Assembly (NCBI GenBank): GCA_023627715.1
Contig: JAMAHW010000083.1
Span: 124,001-188,000 of the forward strand
Direction of reading: 5' to 3'
DNA: 64,000 nt
Source: Periconia sp. R9002
Lineage: Eukaryota; Ascomycota; Dothideomycetes; Pleosporales; Periconiaceae
Below, piece by piece: positions 26,833 to 37,634 of the stretch (position 1 is its first letter; each line of letters opens with the position of its first letter). The notes under the pieces were generated by a model. It did not search any database, had not been told where the DNA came from, and worked only from the letters and a program-made list of their open reading frames with translations. A program made the position numbers and the translations under genes.

Positions 26833-28329
26833 ATGTATGAATCTTTCTTTTCATACCCTGTCGAACTAAGATATCCTTACCAGTGGTTCACCCCCGCCGT
26901 CATCGTAGGCGGGATCGTAGTCGCGGCTCTACTCTCGTTTGTCAATGTGGTAGCAACAGGCTACGAGCTGGCGGCGACGACGTCCCACAATCCCAACGAC
27001 ACCGTGGCCAACCAGCGCTGGTACGGAAGTGTCAACTGGCCGTCATCGTTCACCAGGAACGCGCGGGCAGCTTGTGCCGCTTCCACGTTCAATCTCAACT
27101 CGGGGATCTTCACCAACAACAGCGCATTCTCATATACGCTGCAGAACGTATGGCGCTTTGGGGACGACGGCAAGCAAGTGAACCTGGGATCGCTTGTGTA
27201 CTTAAACAATCCCCTCCGCGACTGCAACGTGACCTCGGTCAATATTCAGGTTCTAGGTCGTTATTCTCAGACCCCCGTGGAGTCTGGCAGATCCAGAGTA
27301 GGGGTGCTCATCACAGCTGACGCCAACTGCTCCATTGATGCCGACACTTCTCTGACTGACGACGTCAAGGGTCCGACGTACTTTGGGGTGACAGCAACGT
27401 ACGACCACTTCAAAGATAACATGGATTTTCGATCCCGCAATAAAACCACCCAAGCCAGCTTATACTGGGGTGAATCCCTACTGCAGATGTACTCGCTGGT
27501 CTTTGCGCGCAACTACAAGCTTACCGCCTACGGCGCTGTGACAAATGAAACTTACGAGGCGTCCATCACCCTCAGGCGAAATTCCACTGCGGCAGTCGGC
27601 ACTGCTGCCGAAGTTGAGAGCCTCGACTTTTTTAGTGTCTCGTGTTTTACTGAGAACGACTACTGCAAAACCTCGAGCGTGGCGCAGCTGATGCAGAGCG
27701 ATCATAATCCCTACCCGTCTATTTGGAAGTCGGTCGATGTGTTGGGGAAGGCCATGTGGTTCTCGGTTCTGACGGACTTGGGCCGCCAAAAAAGCACTGT
27801 GCCGAATATGCTCGTCGAGCCAACGTTACTCGCCAACTTAACGTCGAATTATACCAGTGAGTATCAGGCGTGGCCAACGAACAATGCCGGCAGCCCTTTA
27901 GGGGTCTCAAAAGAGCTGGCGCAAACATCGTTCAACCCCGACGCGAAACCGCTGCCAGATCTGCATGCAACGCAAAGTACCTTGACCACCAGCTATGTGT
28001 GCCAGGTGCCACGAATGAAATCAACCGGCACATTGTTTTACAAAGTACTCCTAGCTGATTTCGTGTATCTGCAAATTGCATTCAAGTTGTTTGTATTCGT
28101 TGTTAATTACCTGCACCGTAGACGCCCCGATGCTAATTACTGCGATGGTTGCCGAGGGGTCGTTTTTCATGGAGCACAGCAGTTGAATCATCAACATACC
28201 CCGTTGAACGGCGAAGGAAGAGCAGCATTGGACAACCGGAACTCGTATATAAGCTCAACGCAAAACAATAACAGTGAACCCAAGGAGGGGTACGTACGCC
28301 TTAATCAATATGAACTACGATCACCTTAA
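26833..28329 (+). CDS. Hypothetical membrane protein with large glycosylated ectodomain
   Basis: A single exon encodes 498 aa starting at the ATG of MYESFFSYP; a longer reading has only a TTG start. A hydrophobic helix lies at about residues 20-40 (WFTPAVIVGGIVVAALLSF). A long extracytoplasmic region follows with many N-x-S/T sites (NDT, NNS, NVT, NCS, NKT, NET, NST, NLT, NYT) and scattered cysteines. A second helix near residues 408-430 (LLADFVYLQIAFKLFVFVVNYL) precedes a polar tail of about 65 residues. The layout is that of fungal orphan proteins with an outside loop and both ends inside. I recognise no catalytic domain. It lies in the HET-rich island. Confidence 0.75.
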   Translation: MYESFFSYPVELRYPYQWFTPAVIVGGIVVAALLSFVNVVATGYELAATTSHNPNDTVANQRWYGSVNWPSSFTRNARAACAASTFNLNSGIFTNNSAFSYTLQNVWRFGDDGKQVNLGSLVYLNNPLRDCNVTSVNIQVLGRYSQTPVESGRSRVGVLITADANCSIDADTSLTDDVKGPTYFGVTATYDHFKDNMDFRSRNKTTQASLYWGESLLQMYSLVFARNYKLTAYGAVTNETYEASITLRRNSTAAVGTAAEVESLDFFSVSCFTENDYCKTSSVAQLMQSDHNPYPSIWKSVDVLGKAMWFSVLTDLGRQKSTVPNMLVEPTLLANLTSNYTSEYQAWPTNNAGSPLGVSKELAQTSFNPDAKPLPDLHATQSTLTTSYVCQVPRMKSTGTLFYKVLLADFVYLQIAFKLFVFVVNYLHRRRPDANYCDGCRGVVFHGAQQLNHQHTPLNGEGRAALDNRNSYISSTQNNNSEPKEGYVRLNQYELRSP

Positions 28330-28522
28330 GCTTGGAGCAGCACCAACTCTAGGCAGACTGGATCTCTTCTTGCTGGCTGAGGAATTGGGATAGGGATTAT
28401 ATGTAATGCACAACGCGATATTGACAATCTATAAAAGCGGCGGGGCGTCATAGGTACGTTAGGAGTAGAGCAGGTAGGACCTCTATATGCTCCTCTTCAA
28501 TGCCAATTCGCGTGAGGATGTC

Positions 28523-30472
28523 TTAAGATATAAGTAAATCGCGTTCTTTAAGCTTCCCAACATTTATCGCTACTATAGCCTCCCCATCCATAAGCCCATG
28601 GATATAACATTCCGCAACAATCTCAAAAATGCCTCCCTCTCGCGGACTCAAGAGTATAGGATGACCGCAGCCAAAAACAACACTCACGACGTCACCTCGC
28701 TTCGCTTCTTTCGGGAGCAGGCAGAGATACCCACTATCGAGGGTGCCGATACGTCTGTTCCACGTTTTCAGCGAATACACAGCATCATGATATTCTTCTG
28801 GTGTACGTGCCAGCGTTCCCATGTCTAAAAACCATTCCTTGAAAGGCCTCCCGTTCAGGATCAGTGAGGCGTGCCGTTGCAGCCATATCTGGTAGTGCCA
28901 GGCATATATATCGTGCGACTCGAGTGGGGGTGTCTTCTCGGGAGGGAGAATGTCGGGAATATAGATTGCGACGTCCAAAATGCAGCCGAAGTCCGCGGGT
29001 GCGCGGCGACCCTGCTGATCCTGGCCCAACATCAAAGTCCTCCATAGAGCATCTCGGAAGGCTTCATCACTTCCGTAAGCGTTGGAGGTATACCTTGCGT
29101 CTGACGAGTCTGGAAGCAGGGCCGTGTCGTCGTCTTCGTGTTGACGTCCGCTCAAGCCGTCGACTTGGCCGATTAGAGCACCACGCACCTTGAGAATATG
29201 GCCGTCGGTTTGGAAAGCATAGCGTGCCGGCTTCCCCGCGTCGGCCCTGGGTTCGGCGTAGAGTAGGTTATGCCAAATCATGGTTTGCTTTCGCAAGTCT
29301 GGGACCCATGAGGGCTTGTTCTCTAGCGGGGTGAGTGTTGCTTGTTCCACATCGTTTCCTGTTTGGCCGCCGTGAATGAGAAGGTCTAGATGAGAAGTGG
29401 TACGTATGTAGGCTTTTGCAAACGCCTTATAAACGCTCACCACGGAAGCGGAGTAGTCTACCGTAATCGCTGCGGAAATGGCGGGATCCAAAAGACTCAA
29501 CATGCCGTAGACTTTGTCGTGCGCCTTCATGCATTTGGCAATCTGGCAGCGCTGCAGCAAGTGGCGTAGATCTTTGGCGCCTTGGCTTCGTCGCATGTCG
29601 TCTTGTATGACCTGAAAATTGTCACACTTCTCCCAGTTCCACATGCGTTGCGCCGCATACGCGCTGCGTATCGCTGGCCCGGAAAGGGAAAGTTCCTCTC
29701 TGAAGATGTGCCCGAGTTCTGGGTTTCTGTACATGTGTTTATGCACATGGGATATTTCGTATAGCCTAAACAGCTTGCCCCATGTCGTCGAACGATCACC
29801 ACACATGATGATCGTCTCGTCGCCGCCCATGGAAACTTCCTGTAAGATCCACATGCGATCGAAATACTCTCGTGTGATTAATCGCTTGAGGGCCTCCCAG
29901 ATGACTGTGCCTTCGATCGCTAACCAGTTCTTGATACAGGCGCGTACAGGTCCTTCACCCTCACCCCATGCATCGCAGACGTCATTGATAAAATCCATGG
30001 CTTTGTCACTGTTATCGGCCGCATCCCCGAGCCACACGACAACGTTTAGGGCTCTTTTATACAAAATGCCCATGCGGCCAACTTCGCGATTGACCTCGAT
30101 GGCATCGTTTTGATTGATACAAAGCGCGTCTATCCAGATCTTGCAGCGTTGCTCTCGAACCAAAAGGGTGTTCCGCAAAGCCAGCAACGCACCTTTCAAA
30201 TTTCTTCTCACCTCAACCACTTTCCCGTTGAGAGACACCAGATGTGGATTCAATACCGGCCCCCAGGTGTAACTCAATGCAATGTAGTCCTGTTCAAGCG
30301 ACCGACTCTTTAAGGCTGCAGCGGACAAGGCGTAATGAGCCATGGATAATTCTATTTCCTCATTGTAGTTTGCAGGTGCAACACGGATCGATGCAGGCGC
30401 CGTTACTCGTGATGGAGCTATTTCCAACAAACGAATCTCGCCTGAGTCAGGGTCGAGTGGGCGATATTCCAT
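28523..30472 (-). CDS. HET-domain protein (heterokaryon incompatibility)
   Basis: An intact single exon encodes 649 aa. The HET blocks are present in order in the first third: YIALSYTWGP (about 63-72), IWIDALCINQND (about 113-124), and YFDRMWILQEVSM (about 203-215). HET domains act in allorecognition after cell fusion and can trigger cell death when partner alleles differ; they are structurally related to TIR domains. The long C-terminal half has no recognised domain and may carry recognition specificity. It is the only single-exon HET gene here without sign of damage apart from the one at 34408. Confidence 0.93.
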   Translation of the reverse strand: MEYRPLDPDSGEIRLLEIAPSRVTAPASIRVAPANYNEEIELSMAHYALSAAALKSRSLEQDYIALSYTWGPVLNPHLVSLNGKVVEVRRNLKGALLALRNTLLVREQRCKIWIDALCINQNDAIEVNREVGRMGILYKRALNVVVWLGDAADNSDKAMDFINDVCDAWGEGEGPVRACIKNWLAIEGTVIWEALKRLITREYFDRMWILQEVSMGGDETIIMCGDRSTTWGKLFRLYEISHVHKHMYRNPELGHIFREELSLSGPAIRSAYAAQRMWNWEKCDNFQVIQDDMRRSQGAKDLRHLLQRCQIAKCMKAHDKVYGMLSLLDPAISAAITVDYSASVVSVYKAFAKAYIRTTSHLDLLIHGGQTGNDVEQATLTPLENKPSWVPDLRKQTMIWHNLLYAEPRADAGKPARYAFQTDGHILKVRGALIGQVDGLSGRQHEDDDTALLPDSSDARYTSNAYGSDEAFRDALWRTLMLGQDQQGRRAPADFGCILDVAIYIPDILPPEKTPPLESHDIYAWHYQIWLQRHASLILNGRPFKEWFLDMGTLARTPEEYHDAVYSLKTWNRRIGTLDSGYLCLLPKEAKRGDVVSVVFGCGHPILLSPREGGIFEIVAECYIHGLMDGEAIVAINVGKLKERDLLIS

Positions 30473-30891
30473 TGATAGTTGTAGATGCTACTGCAATGGC
30501 GAGACTCACGTGCCATATAGCGTAGGAACAAGGAAGCGGACATTACATACAGCCTTCTCCTCGGCAAAGCTGCCGAATAAATAATGAATCAATCAGATAC
30601 GCGTTGTTTCTTTTGGCAAATAACAAGCATTAGTTCTCCACGTGCAACTGTACGTGTGAAAAGAGCCAGACCTCGTTAGTTTCTGACATCAATGAAAGTA
30701 TCTATGATGAATGCATGTATACGGACCCAAAACTCATTGACAGGGATTTTGCGAGTGCCCAAAAGCCTAATTGCTATCGTCTTGACCGGAAAAAAAATGC
30801 AGTGGCACCATTGGGTATCACTGCTTCTCGTATCCAGATTATAATAAGGCATCCAATAAAAATAAGGCTCTATATCTCTTTACTTTATAGT

Positions 30892-31613
30892 GTTACAGAT
30901 ATCAGGGTCCCTAGAGGGGGAGACTACTTAGGAGGGTTACGGGACTCGTATGACGAGTACCGAATCAAGCCAGATTTCAGAGTCGATCAGTCTGAATGTT
31001 CGCCGCTGGCCACTATACTGGGGTATAAGACCCAGGTTGATTTTCTGATGCAGCTAAATCCAAAGCTTAATCTCTTAGTGACGCGTTCTGGGATGAACGT
31101 CTTCCACGTATTAGCAAGCAAAGAAGCCGCGCTTGGTAAGTTCATTTGGAGTCATGAATGAGCGTATGTTGTATGGCAGTTACATTGACTGTTCCCTCAG
31201 GATCTGCACTCGGTGTTGACCTCGTCGGCCAGCTCGAAACTTTCTTCACCCTCCGTCTTGAACTCATAAATAGTCCAGGCGGTCGAGAGCAACAAACTCC
31301 TTTCGATTTCGTTGCTCTGCACTACGCCACCACCGTCGGCCAATTCCTGCACAGAAACGGCGCCGACATCAACAAGCCAGATAGCAAGGGTCGTACGCCG
31401 TTGGATTTGCTTCTGCAGCATGGATCGCCGAATAAGGAATATAGTTTTCATAGCGAAGATGAAGACTCGCAGTCCAAGTTTATTTGCGACTACGCAACGG
31501 CAGGTCTGGTGTATTGGAAACGTGAACGGGAAATGCAGAGGGAGATGCACAAAACTTTTCGGCAGTGGGGTGCGAGAACTACTAGGGAGATAAGAATGTG
31601 TGGAAGTGAATAG
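30892..31613 (+). pseudogene. 3' fragment of an ankyrin-repeat gene
   Basis: Two exons read through a GT-AG intron (about 31137-31200). The first contains GGDYLGGLRDSYDEYRIKPD, ECSPLATILGYKTQVDFL and NLLVTRSGMNVFHVLASKEA. The second contains FVALHYATTVGQFLHRNGAD and then INKPDSKGRTPLDLLLQHG, which are ankyrin-repeat consensus. No initiation region or upstream domain precedes it, and the sequence before 30892 looks unrelated. It is best read as the C-terminal remnant of a larger ankyrin protein, though a short expressed gene is not excluded. Confidence 0.5.
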
Positions 31614-32312
31614 TATAAGAGAAAAAGGGTTAGGTCTAGTAGGAAGGAAAGAGGTATACTATATTTCCTATGTACTCAATCTCTATAATCGTGCGCCTCA
31701 GCGCAATTGCTTCGTAGAGGTCGGAGGAGTGTGAGAGAGGACGATTTGTGCGCAAAAGGCTTGAGACGGAGAGATAGAGGGAGAACTTGTATCTATGGTG
31801 CTGTGGCTGTGGATAGAGGTTTTAAGGTCGCGCGAATAGCAAACCGGAAGTACCCCGACGGTGGATTTTTTTCACGGCCATGCAGTCTTACGTTTGTTTT
31901 ATACTAGATCATTCTTGGCGGATAGAAAGTACGGGTAAGTCCGATTGTGTGTTTGGCATGCTATGGAAGAGCTCAAAAGCTCGAACCATGTTAGAACGTC
32001 CCTGGCCAAGGCAAGGTGCGAGCTAAAGATCAAGATCTTGTAGAACTTAACATAAAGTTGTAAGGAACTAAGTTGAACGATTGATGCTTGGTATGAGTCA
32101 AAACGTCCGACCTGTGGGCAGACTCATGCTTGCATTTTCGATTGGTTGGGGCCAGTGTCAGCTGAATACGGTGTAGGACCTGGCGCCTCTTGCACGATCG
32201 CATTTTCGCTGTCCGCTTCTAGCTCTCACTCAATGCAACGCCCCATCGACAGCAGTACCTGTTGAAAATAATCCATCGGCATCATCTCACACTTATTTCT
32301 TCTGTCTTCGGC
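31614..32312. other. Intergenic region before second HET gene
   Basis: About 700 bases lie between the ankyrin fragment and the HET pseudogene. No coding or RNA feature was recognised. Confidence 0.4.
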
Positions 32313-33955
32313 ATGGAGTATAAAGTTCTCGATTTTGGAATTCGCGAAACACGATTCATTCGGCTTCAGCCTTACTCCTCGCCTGATGCGTTGGTTTCTT
32401 GCACACTTCAAACCGCGTCGCTGTCCAGTCCACCAAACTACACAGCGCTATCTTACTGCTGGGGAGACTCAGGCGTAACGCGACAAATACAGGTAAACGG
32501 CGTGCTTTATGACGTCACTATTAGCCTAGAGCAGGCTCTGAAGTCCCTCCAAGCAAATGGCGAAGTCTTCATATGGGCCGACGCGCTATGTATCAACCAG
32601 AAAGATTACTACGAAAAGGCATACCAAGTTTCTCAAATGGCCGTTGTCTACGCAAAAGCCGTTAAGGTATTCGCATGGCTAGGTCCTCCCTCCGGAAATT
32701 CCGACAAAGCCATGCAAGTCATGGCCGGCCGGCGCGAACCGGGAGAAGACACGTTGCAGGGGCTCGAGGATGTCTTCAGCAGGGGGTACTGGCGCCGCGT
32801 ATGGATCGTTCAGGAGATAGCAGCGCTGGCTCACACATCGAAGTTTGGTGTGGGAAAGAGTCTTTTGTTTGGCAATCATGGCCCGAAACGCATTCCATCT
32901 TCAAGCTGCCCCACAAGCTGCGGCAACCACTTATCAACGTCGAGAAATTCTGTAAACAGGAAAGTCAGGCTCTGCTTGGCCATACTCGTATCCCACTGGC
33001 GCATGCACTATTCTCCTCTTTCTATACAGAGGCTACGAACCCTCTCGACAAGGTCTTTGCCGTACTAGCTCTCAGCAGGGATGGAGCAGATGTTGTTCCC
33101 CTCCCCAATTACAATCAAAGGCCAAAGGATATGTTCCGAGAAGTCTCAAAGTCTATCATACTCAAACAAGGCCGGACAAGCCTACTGCTCCTGGCGGGCC
33201 GGCGCTACAGACCACAGCCTACCGACGGTTCCCGAGAACCTTCCTGGATTCCCCAGCTGAATCAACCAAGAATTCTCATCCCAGATTGGATAATTCCCGC
33301 CTCTGAAAATGCGAGGATAGCACGCCCGCTCAAGAAACGATGCAGCGGCGATGCGCTACAGCTGGGGGCTATTATGTGCGAATGCATCGTTGATGATCCC
33401 ACCAAGCTTGCCAAAATATGGGCGGACAGTCCTCTCGAACCTCGGTGCACGGATTCCTTGTTAAAATTTTGGAGCATCTTGACCATGGATCACGATCGTC
33501 CAGCAACCTTTGCTGTAAACTCGGTGGGGGAGAGGAGGTATGCGTATTCTGGAAACATGGAAAATTGGCGCCGATCATATGCCATCGCCACGCTCTCTGA
33601 TTCCGTGCACCTAGCCCCGTGGTTTCAGGAACACTGTGAATGGTACGTGGGCCCGCGGAGGCTAAGAGTTTTATGTGAAGAGCGTCAGCGGCTACAGGAG
33701 AAGAGCAGATGGTTCCGAAAGCCCAAAACGCTCGAAGTCTCCCGCGAGCATAAGCAGATCGAACTCGCATTGGCCAGGATACAACTCCATCGACTGAAGC
33801 TTGTGGCGACGAGTAGTGGCGGGCTTCAGTTAGTCTTCGAGGAGGCTCGGGCAGGTGACTGGATCGCCTGGATAAAGAATTGTCCCCTTCCACTTGTATT
33901 GCGTCCTACTGGAGCGCCCGGAAAGTATGAACTGGTTGGCGATATGCTTTTTTAG
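32313..33955 (+). pseudogene. HET-domain gene broken by a one-base frameshift
   Basis: From the ATG of MEYKVLDFG the first frame holds YTALSYCWGDSG, IWADALCINQKD and RRVWIVQEIAALAH. At about 32835-32850 the homology jumps one frame back to HIEVWCGKESFVWQSW and continues to the stop at 33955 with NPLDKVFAVLALSRDG and a long C-terminal region. No GT-AG pair could join these frames there, and the coordinates imply the net loss of one base. It is either a recent frameshift inactivation or a base-call error. The combined length would be about 545 codons, normal for this group. The strongly preserved downstream frame argues that any break is recent. Confidence 0.8.
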
Positions 33956-34407
33956 CAATCATCCACCAGTATTCGTTCGCTATGATGCATGGAGGGAACG
34001 AATCAAATATTTGTACACCTACCAACATGGAGTAGCTTATCGTATGTATTACGTTCCTATGCCAATGGGTATAGGGATTATAGATGCTAAAGAAGAGGAT
34101 TGGAAAATGATCAGTATTGTTTAGTCCATTTTGGCGTTTCTGGATACTGGCTACCTTTCGGCACTTGTTAGGTGTGTGGGCATTGGAGACTTTTGAGCCT
34201 TGGTCTGAGAAGAGTTGTTCGCTTCTTATCATAATTTAAATAATTCATTATCACTTAAACTTAATATCTTAGTATTTTAATATTCTAGCCTGTCCGAGTG
34301 AAATCTATCTAGGATATAGAATGAGTATATATTTATGAATCTGTTTATTTCACTTACAAGGCTAAAACCCACTTTCCGAGCACTCTTCCGAGGAGTTTCT
34401 TCTATAA

Positions 34408-35898
34408 TTATCTGAACGCGATTCTATCTTTTTGATCCCTGTCAAAAACGGCTTTACCACAGAGCGTTGGTTGTGGCACACTTTTATCTCTTCCTTGGAA
34501 GAGCTTCAACATTGCCGACAAAGTCAAACGAATCGTATACGATGAGCTCACTGTATCTGTGCGTACATGCACTGAATCACCCATCTGACCCAACGACGTA
34601 CTCTTCGTTGATGAATGTCCTAAGCAATAGAATTGTCCATCAGCATGCGGCTGCGAAGCTTCATAAAGTCGTAGCCTTGCTTTCGACGGATGCGGTTGCT
34701 CCCAAAGCAAATGGCCGCGTATCCCATAGCAGACACCAGAGAGGCAGAAAATGACACCATTCTTGAGATTCCAGGACATATCCAGGTTAAATTGGCAGAA
34801 TGTGCATTGGGGCGTCACCCGAGAATAGCGAGGATTCCATTGCATAGCGTACGGAGGGTCCATTGTAAATCGGACAAAGTATTGCTCGCTCCCATCTTTT
34901 CTCGACAGTGCATCGGCATCGAGGCTCCGGAGAATGACGTCCACAGAACAGAAGCACGGAGAGAGAGTCGAGACTCGCAAGACGTCGCGCAGCAGCCGCT
35001 TATCAGACACTCTATAGTCGACTTTCAAAAGCGAACCTTCCTTGCAGATCGCCAGGAGTGAAAAGATTCTATCTCGCTTGATCGCGCAATCTTTGTCACG
35101 ATAAAGTGACAGAAGCCCGACCAGGCTTTGTGGCACATATCCTCCGCTCATAATAGCGTGAACAGGGGCAAAGGAGGTCTGTCGATTCGATCCAAATGCC
35201 CCTAAGACACTACTCACGCCGTACTCGGCGGAAATCTTGGACAAATCCAATTCTGTTTTGTGCGCTAGGATGCGGACACGCTTCGCCAATGCTATCTCTT
35301 GCGTTATCCATGCGCGACTCCAATACTTGTTCAACGCGTCGTTGAAGCGGTCGAGGTGGTAGTTTCTCTTGTCTCTTCTGCGGCTGCTGAACGCCTGTAT
35401 CAGACCATCCAGCACCCATCTAGGGAGAGAACGGTATCTCCCAGAGAATAGTATGACAGGTATGGCTTCCGCAATAGCTTTTTCCTCGCCAAGCCACGCA
35501 ATCACTTCTTTCGCTTGCGTGTATATTTCGCCCATTTGCTGCACCTGGTGGTTCCGCTCCACGGTATTTGCCTGATCAATGCACAGAGCATCGATCCAAA
35601 ACCTGCGCTTCGGATATTTTGCCTTCGCAACGCGTAGGAACGCATGTAGACTGTAGCCTACTGCGAGGCGCTGACCATTCACTAGAATGCGATTTGAGCT
35701 CTGCTTGTCGCCCCAAACATAGGAAAGACATGTATATTCATCATCCTTTATGGAGTGGGACATTTGGCATTGCACAAGTCCATCAGATGATAGCTTAGGT
35801 AAGACCTTAACAAGGCGTATGGAGGAGGCTGGATCGGCTAGCGGTCGATGCTGGAAATCATCTCGATTTCGTATACTCTTGCTATGTTCGGAAAGCAT
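34408..35898 (-). CDS. HET-domain protein (heterokaryon incompatibility)
   Basis: A single exon encodes 496 aa from the ATG of MLSEHSKS; an in-frame extension to 35994 would add 32 poorly conserved-looking residues. HET blocks are YTCLSYVWGDKQ, FWIDALCIDQAN and YWSRAWITQEIALA. The C-terminal region includes VGLLSLYRDKDCAIKRDRIF, a common continuation in short HET proteins. It is convergent with the frameshifted HET gene. The family call is certain; the recognition role is inferred from the family. Confidence 0.9.
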   Translation of the reverse strand: MLSEHSKSIRNRDDFQHRPLADPASSIRLVKVLPKLSSDGLVQCQMSHSIKDDEYTCLSYVWGDKQSSNRILVNGQRLAVGYSLHAFLRVAKAKYPKRRFWIDALCIDQANTVERNHQVQQMGEIYTQAKEVIAWLGEEKAIAEAIPVILFSGRYRSLPRWVLDGLIQAFSSRRRDKRNYHLDRFNDALNKYWSRAWITQEIALAKRVRILAHKTELDLSKISAEYGVSSVLGAFGSNRQTSFAPVHAIMSGGYVPQSLVGLLSLYRDKDCAIKRDRIFSLLAICKEGSLLKVDYRVSDKRLLRDVLRVSTLSPCFCSVDVILRSLDADALSRKDGSEQYFVRFTMDPPYAMQWNPRYSRVTPQCTFCQFNLDMSWNLKNGVIFCLSGVCYGIRGHLLWEQPHPSKARLRLYEASQPHADGQFYCLGHSSTKSTSLGQMGDSVHVRTDTVSSSYTIRLTLSAMLKLFQGRDKSVPQPTLCGKAVFDRDQKDRIAFR

Positions 35899-36163
35899 AA
35901 TAGTGAGTGTTTGTTGATTTGGGCAATTTAGATAGCCGATTAATGCTAAGGAAGTGGGGTTTACAAAAGAAAGAGATGAACTGTTACACCGCACCCCCTT
36001 TTTCCTTTTCTTACATAAGCTTCGTATTCTAATACCGGATTCATAAGAGAACCCTTGTCCTAAAGTAATCGTCGTGTTTAGGATAACCCAGAAGTAAAGG
36101 AATGCAATAGCTTAGAATCAGAGCATTAAATAAATCTTTGGAGCTGAAAACTACCCCATACGT

Positions 36164-37126
36164 CTACTTAATCTGTCTGGTCCTTTTCAGATACTCATAT
36201 AAACTCCACGCAGCCAAAGTCTTACTATCTCTTACCCCTACCTGTAGCAACTTCTCGTAGTTCAATAGCCTGATACGAATATGCTCTCTCTCAGACCGTT
36301 CACCCCCTAACTTCCCTCTTAGACCGTCAATCAACATCCTATCCATCTCCCTCTCCCATAGATAGATGCTGATGAACTCGTCACAGCCTCCAGGACTAGG
36401 GTACATGGCGTTCTGTAGCGGCTCTTCGGTTTCATGGCCTTTGAGCGCAAGTTCGGTCATGTTGATCAGATCCTCTTCCCGTAATTTTAGTCCGACCTCC
36501 TCTTCAAGTTCCCGCGCCGCAGTGCCCCCGAAACTCTCGTCTTTCGGGTCGATCATCCCCGCAGGAATTTCCATGAAGTTCAGGCTGCCTGCGGGGATGC
36601 GCGGCTGCTCAGTCATAATCACGTAGCGCTCATCCAGAGAATCGGTGGGTCGAACGATGATGAGTACAGCGACACTGCCTCCGCGTAGAAACACGACAGC
36701 AGGGATGCTTTCGCCTTTTGGGCTTTCCACTCTGGCTTTCAACTTAAGGAAGAGAGGTCGATGGCTTTGCGTGCCTGGTTTTCCAATCAAGTCGTAGCTT
36801 TGGATCTCGACGGCCCTCAGTTCGTATGGATCGCTATTAAATTCATGGTCGCTGAACTTTTGTCTCTTCAACGACGACTTGAGGGTTTTCTGCCAGGTGT
36901 CAAAACCGCGGAAGCTGAGGATCTGGGCCTGGGTGATGCCGGAGTCGTGCGTTACGGGGACTGGCGGGTCCCAGCCTGGTAGCTCGAAGGTCTGTAAGTC
37001 ACTTGTATTCTCAATCTGCGCTTGTGGGATACCTGGTGGAGTCATCCTGAAAGATCGAACTTGGTTTTCTGGTGGTTCGGGATTTGGCAGAGTTGTGAGG
37101 TTGAAGAAGGCCAGAATTGACGGCAA
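36164..37126 (-). CDS. Nudix hydrolase, ADP-sugar diphosphatase-like
   Basis: A single exon encodes 320 aa. It hydrolyses nucleoside-diphosphate-linked substrates, probably ADP-sugars. The Nudix box is GMIDPKDESFGGTAARELEE followed by EVGL, one residue longer than GX5E at its start. The same kind of extended box, followed by a YPSPGGCDE-like segment (here MYPSPGGCDEFISIYLW), is what I know from plant NUDX14-type ADP-sugar diphosphatases. The first 100 residues are a poorly defined N-terminal extension, and a mitochondrial presequence is possible. It is a housekeeping-type gene amid HET genes. Confidence 0.88.
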   Translation of the reverse strand: MPSILAFFNLTTLPNPEPPENQVRSFRMTPPGIPQAQIENTSDLQTFELPGWDPPVPVTHDSGITQAQILSFRGFDTWQKTLKSSLKRQKFSDHEFNSDPYELRAVEIQSYDLIGKPGTQSHRPLFLKLKARVESPKGESIPAVVFLRGGSVAVLIIVRPTDSLDERYVIMTEQPRIPAGSLNFMEIPAGMIDPKDESFGGTAARELEEEVGLKLREEDLINMTELALKGHETEEPLQNAMYPSPGGCDEFISIYLWEREMDRMLIDGLRGKLGGERSEREHIRIRLLNYEKLLQVGVRDSKTLAAWSLYEYLKRTRQIK

Positions 37127-37634
37127 CCTTGGGTCCAGTCCGCAAGCGGCTTTGAATATGTATAGTCAGAGCGGGGCCCAGCCACTGTCGCCCAGCTAAG
37201 TGCCTGTTCACGAGACGAAGCAGGACTAGGTATGTTCGCAGCCCGACAAGTTTTCTGCATGAACTGGCCGGGGCCAGAGCCACGTCATTTCCGCGGGCTG
37301 TTTAGTGTGGAAGCCCCACAGCCTTGTCCCTTCACTGGAAGGAACAAGCGGCGAGCACATAACCGTGTGGCTATCCAGTTGCTCTGCTGTGTTTTCGAGA
37401 CTTAGTTCCACAGATAGGTAGAGGTATTAATTGGGCTTGTTTAGGCACTGATGTTGTGAGGAATTTTGGTTATTTCAATTCGTCGAAGGATTCACCAGGC
37501 TATTTCCGACCATCTGGTTCTCCCAGCCGCGGCATTTCACTGATAAGCACGCGCGTACGCTCCAAGATGGGGCCAAATACCGCATCGCAATCCCCATCCT
37601 CACAATCTGTCATTTCCTCACTCGCGTTGCTGTC

